From Anadara kagoshimensis (lineage: Eukaryota; Mollusca; Bivalvia; Arcoida; Arcidae), in the NCBI GenBank assembly GCA_021292105.1, contig CM037872.1, positions 12,984,791 to 13,048,790 of the forward strand: a DNA stretch of 64,000 nucleotides. The letters run 5' to 3'. The notes beneath the pieces are model-generated. The model saw nothing but the letters and a program-made list of their open reading frames with translations, was not told the DNA's origin and ran no database searches. The position numbers and the translations under genes were made by a program. Within the stretch, counting starts at the first letter, position 1, and each line of letters begins with the position of its first letter. Shown piece by piece: positions 55,013 through 62,599 of the stretch.

Positions 55013-55091
55013 AGACCTGCATCTAAAACACATTGATTAAACAAATGAGGATAAATGTCTTGAAACTTCTTACTTTTATGTAATTTTTAGA

Positions 55092-55451
55092 TTGAAAATG
55101 GAATGCATGAAGCAAGAATTAAAATTTTTTGAGAAAGAGATAGAAGATTGTCAGAAAAGTTTAGAAATAAGACTTTCGCTTTGCCAATACCATTTATCCA
55201 ACTATTACGCGAAGATATTAGAGGAAGAATGGTACAGTGACTGTGGATCTTATTATTTGCACCAAATTGACAAAAGAAAATTATTGCTTAAAAAGGCTAA
55301 ACAGGTTTTAAAATGCCCCTATCAGCAGCAGAACGAGCTAAAAAATATAGAGAAGCGATTAGGTCGAATCCCGAAAGACATGCTTTCTACTTACAAAAAG
55401 AAAAAGAGAGATATAAAAGGAGAAAAGAAAATGGAGATCGAAAAAGCATAA
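55092..55451 (+). CDS. small upstream ORF of the transposon, 119 codons
   Basis: A Lys/Glu/Leu-rich ORF (MKMECMKQELKFFEKEIEDC...; an in-frame Met follows two codons later) overlaps the start of the next ORF in another frame. I do not recognise it. The first 73 codons look coiled-coil-like; the part overlapping the next ORF is low complexity and probably not selected in this frame. It may be an uORF or an exon that splices into the next frame near 55307 (CAG|GT). Confidence 0.35.
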   Translation: MKMECMKQELKFFEKEIEDCQKSLEIRLSLCQYHLSNYYAKILEEEWYSDCGSYYLHQIDKRKLLLKKAKQVLKCPYQQQNELKNIEKRLGRIPKDMLSTYKKKKRDIKGEKKMEIEKA

Positions 55452-55912
55452 AAGAGTATAATGAAAGAGATGCGAGGAAAATAAGAAGAGAATGGAGAAA
55501 ACAACAACGAAAATCGCGACAAAGGAAGAGAGAACTAGAACAAGTTATAAGTCTAACACCTCCTTTATCCCCGGTAGATGATCAAAATACCAATAATGCT
55601 CAAAAAAGAGGAAGAGGAAAGGTAAAAAAAGATCGTGCAAAAGTTTACAGAGACAATAATAAATTGGTTGTAAAACTACAGAAAGCAGAGAAACAAGTAC
55701 AAAAATATAGAAAGAGGTTGGAAAGGTTTAGTAAAAGAACAAGTACGAATTCGCCTAGATCAGAACTTAAAAAACAACTTCGTGGCCACAAAATACCGGA
55801 CAAAGTGAGAAAGATCCTTCTTTTTAACAGCTGTGTGGTATCAGAAATAAGAAACAGAATGAAAGAACAGTCTAATTATAACGGAAAACAAAAAGTTTTA
55901 AAAATTAATTAG
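55313..55912 (+). CDS. transposon ORF1, basic N-terminal region (MPLSAAER family)
   Basis: 199 codons, starting MPLSAAERAKKYREAIRSNP with a highly basic R/K-rich helical region (ERYKRRK, EWRKQQRKSRQRKRELEQV), a Ser/Pro linker (TPPLSPVDD), a second basic coiled coil (KLQKAEKQVQKYRKRLERF) and SPRSELKKQLRGH. Proteins with this start are repeated in mollusc, fish and cnidarian genomes, usually fused to the next ORF. The frame ends at 55912, but the following frame continues with GNIIKKYRLLHMTKKM, so a frameshift at 55905-55912 probably broke a single protein. The basic region may bind the element ends (inference). Confidence 0.65.
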   Translation: MPLSAAERAKKYREAIRSNPERHAFYLQKEKERYKRRKENGDRKSIKEYNERDARKIRREWRKQQRKSRQRKRELEQVISLTPPLSPVDDQNTNNAQKRGRGKVKKDRAKVYRDNNKLVVKLQKAEKQVQKYRKRLERFSKRTSTNSPRSELKKQLRGHKIPDKVRKILLFNSCVVSEIRNRMKEQSNYNGKQKVLKIN

Positions 55913-56057
55913 CGGGAACATAATTAAGAAATATAGACTTCTTCACATGACAAAGAAAATGACCAACATTTCATACTGACGAATCAAAAAGAACTCCAGC
56001 AGAAAGTTACTGTTAAATTATGAACGTGCTAAGAAGAAAAACGCAGTTAATGCGGAC

Positions 56058-57812
56058 ATGAAGAAAAAAGTGAAGGCATTCCTTGAAGAAGATGTCAATA
56101 GCCGATTAATGCCTGGTAAAAAAGACACAATAACTTTGCGCAAAATTAAAAAACAGAAAAGGCTGTTGTCTGATAGTTTGAGAAATTTATACAACAAATT
56201 TTTGAAAGAACATTCAGATATAAAAATGTCATTTATTACTTTTGTTAGGTTGAAACCTTTTTGGATTGTTCGTCCCAGAGTAAGTGATAGAGATACTTGC
56301 TCATGTAAGTTACACGAAAACACAAAGTTCATGATTGACAGACTAGTTGAACATGGGGTCTTGAAGTCTCGAGAATTTAGTGATGTGATTGAGTTGGTGT
56401 GTTGTGATAGCAAGAGAAAGGAGTGTATGTACAATGAGTGTACCACTTGTAAAGATAGAAGTATTGATGTAACAGATGATATGGAGTCAGAAAAAACTGT
56501 GTGGGTATATGAGTGGGTAAACAAGAGTGAAGAGAGGTGCATTGAAAAGGCAAATGGTACATCTGAAACTATTCATGTAAGGGTCACAGTAAAAGAGAAA
56601 TCCTCATTCACACTACGGCAGTTGACTGAGGAACTGAATACAAGTTTAAAACAAAAATTTTGTAGGCACTACTTTAATGTTTTTCACCAGTTTGAGAGCA
56701 TTAAGTTTCTTAAAGACAATTTAGCAAACAATGAATGCCTCATTCATATTGATTTTTCTGAAAATTATCAGTGCAAACTTGCGAACGAGGTGCAGTCCAT
56801 GCACTTTGGTGCATCAAAACACCAGGTTTCATTGCATACCGGTGTAATTTATACATCTAAGGGTGTACAGTCATTTTGTTCTTTGTCTCATAATACCCGT
56901 CATGACCCAGCTGCTATTTGGGCTCACCTTGATCCCGTTTTAAGAGACTTAAAGTCAAAACACCCACACTTAAAACACATTCATTTCCTTAGTGACGGTC
57001 CTACAACCCAGTACAAATCCAAAAAGAATTTTTACTTGTTTCAGCATGTAATACATGAAAAGTACAGTTTTCAAATAGGGACATGGAATTTTAGCGAGTC
57101 TGGTCATGGGAAGGGAGCACCTGATGGTATAGGTGGTACAATAAAAAGAAAGGCCGATTCTCTTGTTTCGTATGGGCAAGATATTACTAGTGCCTTGAAT
57201 ATGTATGACAAGCTACTTAAAGAGGAGATGTCTATTTCATTATATTATATATCAGATCAATCTGTCCATGAGTATGACAAACAAATACCAGATAATTTGA
57301 AAACAGTGAATGGCACTATGTCCATTCGTCAAGTATTTAGTAATGATGATGAAGTGAACACCATAATGGTTAGAAACCTTTCATGTTTTTGTACAAAACC
57401 TGACATTTGTCAGTGTTATCAGGTTCGAAAACATGTTTTTGATGCATTAAATGTTACACCTGCCACAGGTAATGTCTCTTTGGAACAAAGTGTTTCTGAT
57501 AACACTAGCCATAACGCAGCACTAGTTCCATTTGTTGCTGATGTTGATTGTATTGGTAAATGGTGTGTCGTTACTTATGACAGCAAACCTTACCCTGGTA
57601 TAATCCAAGACTGTGACCATGAAAGTGTAGAAGTTAAAACAATGCATTGTATAGGTAAAAATAGGTTTTTCTGGCCAACCCCAGATGACACTATTTGGTA
57701 TCTGTTTGACAATGTTGTTGCCTACATTCCTAGACCAAACAATGTAACAAAAAGGCATGTACAAATTGAACCAAAAATATGGGAAGAACTATGCAACAAC
57801 CTTGGCATATGA
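56058..57812 (+). CDS. transposon ORF2, putative DDE-type transposase core
   Basis: 584 codons, the longest ORF in the window. Features in order: LMPGKKDTITLRKIKKQKRL near residue 15; a Cys-rich zinc-binding-like block about 80-140 (DTCSCKLHENTKF; CCDSKRKECMYNECTTC); HIDFSENYQCKLANEVQS (~234-251; candidate first Asp); VSLHTGVIYTSKG; HIHFLSDGPTTQYKSKKNFY (~310; second Asp); WNFSESGHGKGAPDGIGGTI (~342); a C.C...C.C motif near 439-450; C-terminal PFVADVDCIGKWCVVTYD. The D..D.. spacing and GHGKGAPDG motif are those of a transposase family frequent in molluscs; the third acidic residue cannot be assigned by eye. Upstream the same frame is open except for one TGA, back to the end of ORF1. ATTAAA near 57899 may be the poly-A signal. 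Intact as it stands. Confidence 0.75.
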   Translation: MKKKVKAFLEEDVNSRLMPGKKDTITLRKIKKQKRLLSDSLRNLYNKFLKEHSDIKMSFITFVRLKPFWIVRPRVSDRDTCSCKLHENTKFMIDRLVEHGVLKSREFSDVIELVCCDSKRKECMYNECTTCKDRSIDVTDDMESEKTVWVYEWVNKSEERCIEKANGTSETIHVRVTVKEKSSFTLRQLTEELNTSLKQKFCRHYFNVFHQFESIKFLKDNLANNECLIHIDFSENYQCKLANEVQSMHFGASKHQVSLHTGVIYTSKGVQSFCSLSHNTRHDPAAIWAHLDPVLRDLKSKHPHLKHIHFLSDGPTTQYKSKKNFYLFQHVIHEKYSFQIGTWNFSESGHGKGAPDGIGGTIKRKADSLVSYGQDITSALNMYDKLLKEEMSISLYYISDQSVHEYDKQIPDNLKTVNGTMSIRQVFSNDDEVNTIMVRNLSCFCTKPDICQCYQVRKHVFDALNVTPATGNVSLEQSVSDNTSHNAALVPFVADVDCIGKWCVVTYDSKPYPGIIQDCDHESVEVKTMHCIGKNRFFWPTPDDTIWYLFDNVVAYIPRPNNVTKRHVQIEPKIWEELCNNLGI

Positions 57813-58194
57813 TATATGATGGCTGTTTGTTCTTACAATGTTTGATGTTAATTTTTGAAAATGTGTTTATGTTTTGCTTCCCAATTTTTATTTGCATTAT
57901 TAAAGTTCTTTGAATGTCATTTGAAAACACGTACTTGTTATCTTTTAAGTGTTATACCACTAAGTACTACACATGTCACATTACTACACGCCTCTACACG
58001 TGTCTTGTTTTTAACTTTATTGTCATATGTATGATATTTATATTACGCCTATACTTCAGAAACAAAAACGTTGATTTATTGACATGAGTGAAGTATTGTA
58101 GCACGAACATCAATAAAGTTTCAAGTCTAACTACGTCACAAATCTACTGCTCCAGACTTACAAAAACCCGACATTTCTGTTTTATGTCTATACC

Positions 58195-58600
58195 ATCACG
58201 GTTATGTCATTACCGTCACGGAAGTGAAATTTACACAAACTGACAAATTTACTATATTGTTGAACAAAAATAAAAATAATTAAGCGGTTTTGTAAACATT
58301 CCTCACAAACATAGCTGTTGGATACAATATGACACATGTTATGCGTTTGGTCTTATTTCTGCATAGAAGAAGGGGTTCAAATGGATGGACCTAATTCTCT
58401 GAAAAATAGTCAGTACCGTTCATCATTTTTTTTACGTCAATTTCGAAAAAGATGTCTCTTTTCTAGTAACATAAGACTATATTGGCTGATAAAAGTCTTA
58501 TCCAATAGTTAATATAATACTGATTGATTATATTTGAAAATAACTATCAAAAATATTCTGGTGTTTTTGTGACGGCACTGACGCATCACCATATGGGACC
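58195..58600. promoter_or_regulatory. subterminal motifs, right side
   Basis: CATCACGGTTATGTCATTACC then GTCACGG (58195-58220), GTCAGTACCGTTCATC (58409-58424) and GTGACGGCACTGACGCATCA (58569-58588) match the left-side motifs in sequence and lie at similar distance from the TIR. Candidate transposase-binding array. Confidence 0.45.
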
Positions 58601-58770
58601 TTCAAATATCACACTTTTACATAAAAACTGTGCGTAGAAGATCGCAACTGGTTTCATTTCTGCAAAATATACACTGTGTTGTTTCTAAAAAATGTATTTT
58701 TGTATCATTTGTCAATTGTTTAACGCCGAACATTTTCTCGGTTAAAAAATCAAAATGTTGAGATAATTGC

Positions 58771-58852
58771 CCATGAACGCAATTTATATGCAAGCAAACT
58801 GAATAACGCGCGCGCGTTATAATTAGTTTGCCTTGCATATCAATTGCGTTCA
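58771..58852. repeat. subterminal hairpin next to the right TIR
   Basis: GAACGCAATTTATATGCAAG (left arm) pairs with CTTGCATATCAATTGCGTTC (right arm) around AACGCGCGCGCGTT, itself a palindrome. The right arm runs straight into the TIR. The left end of the element has no counterpart. Confidence 0.75.
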
Positions 58853-58892
58853 TATCGACTATGAACCGCATTTCTAAACAGTTCAATTGTTA
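58850..58892 (-). repeat. right 43-bp TIR of the transposon
   Basis: TCATATCGACTATGAACCGC at 58850 through CAATTGTTA at 58892, followed by TSD TATT. A partial third copy of the inner part (GTTCATAGCCGATATGAACG) lies outside the element at about 59306-59325. Confidence 0.92.
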
Positions 58893-59573
58893 TATTTACG
58901 TTTAAAACTATTTTCTTTTCTTTTTCTTGGTCCAAAATCATTTAAAAAAAATTTTAATTCCGCGCTTTGTCAACAACGATTTTCGATTAACGAAACAGCT
59001 GATGGAACAGCAGATCCAACTGATCAGCTGTGCATTTTGGCGCCAGAAATTCTAGGACAAAATAGTGCGTGAAAAAAAAACAAATTGCAAACAAAATTTC
59101 TACTAAATTGTTCAATTTTTTATTAAATACAAATATTTCGGTAATAAATAATCACAATTATGCAAACAATCAATAAAAAGTTCCGGTTTTGTGTATTTCA
59201 TACTGTGTATTCATACGCCGAGTGTTGTGAATAAAATTACCGTGACGTCACATACGCCAATTGTTGTAAATGGAATTCCCGTGACGTCACCAAGGTAGAT
59301 CTTGCAGTTCATAGCCGATATGAACGCAATTGCTCTGAAACCTTGTGTAGAAGACAGAAAACAGACAAAATGTAAATATAAGGAAATGTAATTATAGTCC
59401 TATAACTTCATTTGGTCTAAAACAGAGTTTAATACAATCAAACACCATAAATGTAAACATATAACAATAACAATTTGTATGTTTTGTTATTATAAAAACT
59501 GTGCGACAAAATTGTATTCGAACGTTAGATTTTAAGTTCTACTAGGAAAGAACATATTTTAATGCAGGAAATC

Positions 59574-59960
59574 CATTATATTAATAAGTGCTGTTATCAT
59601 ATATCGTCATCGCGATTATCGTCGCCAAGAATTTGTCGATGGCGATATCGTAGAACAAAGCTTACATCATGATAACACAGAACCCCAATTACTTACAAAA
59701 AAAATTCTCTGAAATCATTGCATCACTTGAGTAGTGATCATGATTAAGCAGATTGTTATTGTGGTTTTGTTGTGAACTACAAACAAATCACTGATGACAG
59801 CTGACGTAATAAATGTACAATGTATCAATGCATACCGTTTTCAATGTATATATTAACTAACTGCAATTTCATATTGGGCATATTCATCTGGAATCATCGC
59901 GATATTATCGTAACGGTAATGATATCGTCAAAAGTTTAGCGATGTCTTTTTGTCTCATGA
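59574..59960. mobile_element. possible MITE with ATATCG-rich ends
   Basis: 'tatcgtcatcgcgattatcg' (about 59602) and 'atcatcgcgatattatcgta' (about 59892) are partial inverted partners, about 300 bp apart, with no coding sequence between. Weak. Confidence 0.3.
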
Positions 59961-60008
59961 TTACAGCTCTAATATAAATATTACATTTCTGACAGGGTGA
60001 CAATATAT

Positions 60009-60147
60009 AAATATTACATTTCTGACAGGGTGCCAGTACATATTGTCACCTCGAGGAAGCATTGTTTGCCGAGGCGATAGCCGAGGCTGACAATGCTTTT
60101 CGAGAGGTGACAATATGTACTGGCACCCTGTCAGAAATGTAATATTT
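60009..60147. repeat. long palindrome (58-bp arms)
   Basis: The left arm AAATATTACATTTCTGACAG...CACCTCGAGG (60009-60065) pairs with the right arm ending CTGTCAGAAATGTAATATTT (60090-60147) almost perfectly; the loop contains two copies of GCCGAGGC. Part of the left arm is also duplicated directly upstream (59974-60000). A foldback element or the end of the recombinase-like element next to it. Confidence 0.85.
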
Positions 60148-60206
60148 ATTTTATTACACCGAATGTTTGTTTTATTTTACCAATACATGATGTGTATCCT
60201 TCGTCT

Positions 60207-60395
60207 TTAGTAATGTCTATACAAATTTTCATTCGGCAATTTATCGACGGGGAATGCCTCAAATGCACAGTCATTTGAGCCAAGAAATTTAAGAAATGTA
60301 TCCACAGCCCGCTTAATGATCCGTTTAGTTGATGCAGAGTCTTTGGACTCTAACAAATTCCCAAGATAGTCATTGTCAACCTCGGCAAACATCAT
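60207..60395 (-). pseudogene. Crypton/DUF3504-type tyrosine recombinase N-terminus, copy A
   Basis: The minus strand encodes MMFAEVDNDYLGNLLESKDS followed by ASTKRIIKRAVDTFLKFLGS and a stop after about 62 codons. The FAE.d...L...KDS..Tk......v..F..fL pattern is the N-terminus of KIAA1958/QRICH1-like tyrosine-recombinase-derived proteins repeated in mollusc genomes. The catalytic domain is absent. Confidence 0.5.
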
Positions 60396-60759
60396 CCGTT
60401 GTTGTTACAGACGAATGTAAACAATATCAATAACAATGAGACGCTTGTCGTAGACACAACTGAAAACATGTTTTGTTCAAAGCGCTGAAGTGATCCAGTG
60501 AAGGGAGGCGACTCGAACAAAAGTACTGTCACATAGTCACGCGCAGCGCTATGTGACATTATAAATTTTATGTGACAGTACAAATTGTTATATAGCTCCT
60601 ATCCAATGAAATTGCTAGATTTTTACATAAGGTGTAATAATATGTACTGTCACACTGTCAAAAATGTAATATTTATTTTATTACACCGAATGTTTGTTTC
60701 ATTTTACCAATATATAATGTGCATCCTCCGTCTTTAGTAATGACTTTACCAATTTTCAT

Positions 60760-60912
60760 CCAATTTATCCGCCGGGATTGCCTCAAATCCAGTCATTTGG
60801 GCCAGGGCTAAGAAATTTATGAAAAGGTATACACGGTCCGCTTAGTTGATGCAGAGTCTTTAGGCTCTAATAAATTGACAAGATACTCATTGTCAGCCTC
60901 AGCAAACATCAT
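60760..60912 (-). pseudogene. Crypton/DUF3504-type N-terminus, copy B
   Basis: The minus strand from 60912 reads MMFAEADNEYLVNLLEPKDS then ASTKR before the frame changes. It is a diverged duplicate of copy A with the same upstream flank (reverse complement of 'ctgttgttgttacagacg'). Confidence 0.5.
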
Positions 60913-61440
60913 CTGTTGTTGTTACAGACGCATGTCATATCAATGACCATAAGACGCTTGCGTTGACACATCTGAAAAAGCGCTGACATGATTCAGTTAA
61001 ACTTAAGGAAGGGAAGTGACTCGAACAAAAGTACTGTCACATATCTCTTATCCAATGCAATTACTAGATCTTTACATAAGGTGTAATAATATACAATGTT
61101 TCGGATGTATGAATTGTTTCACAAAATATTAACTTATTGACATTATAACCACTCATAAGGTCTAATTAATTATTACAGAACAGATGTTAGAAAAACGTAA
61201 GCTTTAAAACATAAAAATATAATCATTGTTATTACACTCACAGGTCAAAAGTGTTTCCGCATAATGGCCGCCAAAAAAAATTCTATACCCGATTCACATC
61301 TGACTTTTCACTAGTATGCTTTTAATATCGAACGGAAGCGTGCAAAATTTTCAGATATATAACGGATGGTTTTTTGCGATCACCGGTTATAAAATTTTGT
61401 TAGAGTTATCTCTCTTTTGTTTTTAAGTCTGCTAGCAACA

Positions 61441-61884
61441 ATGGCTGAACGTAGGAAAGAATTGAAACCGGCAAAGAAAGAAGCTATAGTTAGCTTAAAA
61501 GAAGGTGGATTGAGTGGCAGGAAAATTGCAGAATATTTGAAAATTAATTGTTCTACCGTGCATAAGTTTTTGAAACGCTACGGACTGAGAGGTTGTGTAG
61601 AAAATAATCCGCGGAGTGGAAGACCCAGGAAGTACAGCGCCAGATCTAACAGACAACTGATACGTATTGTAAAATGTAACCGAAGAAAGAACTTGCATGA
61701 CATTACAAATAATTTTTATGACAGAACACCAGTAAAGTTAAGTGAGTCAAGTGTAAAAAGACGATTGGTGTACTATGGATTTAAAAGAAGAATTATCAAG
61801 AAGATTATAATATCTCGGGTGAACCGTTTTAAGAGGAGAGCATGGTGTAGATCGAAACTACATTTAACAGTTGAAAACTTTTGA
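61441..61884 (+). pseudogene. Tc1 transposase N-terminal part (to premature stop)
   Basis: 147 codons from the likely start at 61441 (the open frame extends upstream to a Met at 61417, which lies outside the family start). Encodes the paired-like DNA-binding region. The TGA at 61882-61884 stands where the family has Trp (TGG) just before the first catalytic Asp. Confidence 0.85.
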
Positions 61885-62224
61885 AAAAAAGTAATATTTT
61901 CTGATGAGACACAAATTGTGGTGGGAAAAAGCAGCAAGGTTCATGTATGGCGGAAAAATTGTGAACAGTGGTCGTCATACTGTTTAGGTGAGACATGTAG
62001 AACACCAAATGTTGTAACAAGTGTCATGTTTCGGGGGTGCATTACCTACGATGGAGTTGAGACCTTAGTTGCTGTTGATGGCAATATTAATTCACAGAAA
62101 TACACAGATATTCGATGGGCAAATTTGGCCAGTTGTTACAAAAGTTTTTGGTAACCGTCCCTGGATTTTTCAAGATGATAATGCCACCCCTCATCGATCT
62201 CGACATACCATGGCTTGAAAGCAA

Positions 62225-62476
62225 TTGAACAATTTTTCTACCATTTTATGGCCTGCACAAAGCCCAGACATTAATGTTATTGAAAATGTTTGGAGACTCT
62301 TGAAAATATGCATTCAGAGGCGAGCACACGAGATTGAATTCAGACAAGACCTTATTAACATTGCATCAGAAATCTGGCAGTTGATTACTTTGACCTATAT
62401 AAGATCTCTTTATTCATCTATCCCAAAACGAATTCAGCAGGTATTGAGATCAAATGGTTCAATAACCAAGTACTAA
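62225..62476 (+). pseudogene. Tc1 transposase C-terminal part
   Basis: Open frame with PAQSPDINVIENVWRLLK (third catalytic Glu) to the natural stop at 62474. It is in a different frame from the catalytic middle part (61885-62154). Confidence 0.85.
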
Positions 62477-62599
62477 GGTAAGATTTATTTTATTTTCAAC
62501 AAGTAATTCCAAATTATAGGTTCAAAGTTGAAACAGTTTTACTTCGTTTAAGATATTGCGGCCATTGTGCGGAAACACTTTTGACCTGTGAGTGTACTT

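Larger units (their letters stand above)
53691..58896 (+). mobile_element. complete 5.2-kb DNA transposon with TSD (Sola-like?)
   Basis: Terminal inverted repeats of 43 bp are identical on both sides: 53695-53737 (TAACAATTGAACTGTTTAGA...) and the reverse complement at 58850-58892. The 4-bp sequence TATT flanks both (53691-53694 and 58893-58896), which fits a target-site duplication. Inside lie an ORF cluster at 55092-57812, subterminal GTGACGGTACTGAC-like motifs at both sides, hairpins, and a nested SINE at 54747-55012. The 4-bp TSD, length and protein type suggest the Sola superfamily or a relative, but I cannot confirm that without a search. Confidence 0.85.
60141..61095. repeat. ~527-bp tandem duplication
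   Basis: 60141-60667 and 60668-61095 share, in order, 'ttattttattacaccgaatg', the recombinase-like fragment, 'gaacaaaagtactgtcacat' and 'ttacataaggtgtaataata'. Diverged by many substitutions and a deletion in the second copy; an old duplication. Confidence 0.85.
61235..62594 (+). mobile_element. Tc1/mariner element, 1360 bp, TA target site
   Basis: TIRs of 37 bp, CACTCACAGGTCAAAAGTGT and onward through TTCCGCA.AATGGCCGC, match with one difference between the two ends; TA on both sides. The transposase starts at 61441 (MAERRKELKPAKKEAIVSLK), with helix-turn-helix GLSGRKIAEYLKINCSTVHK, an AT-hook-like NPRSGRPRKY, and a second HTH. Catalytic residues are visible: VIFSDETQIV, QDDNATPHRS and SPDINVIENVWRLLK (DD34E-type). 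Broken by one in-frame TGA at 61882 (ENF-stop-KKVIFSDE) and by a frameshift near 62115-62150; another stop lies after HTMA. The C-terminal end is intact (ORF 62225-62476). A relatively young but inactive copy. Confidence 0.93.

Noticed and set aside
56018-56542. 174-codon minus-strand ORF and other antisense ORFs across the transposase
   Set aside because: Antisense shadows of the 584-codon transposase frame; no independent motifs.
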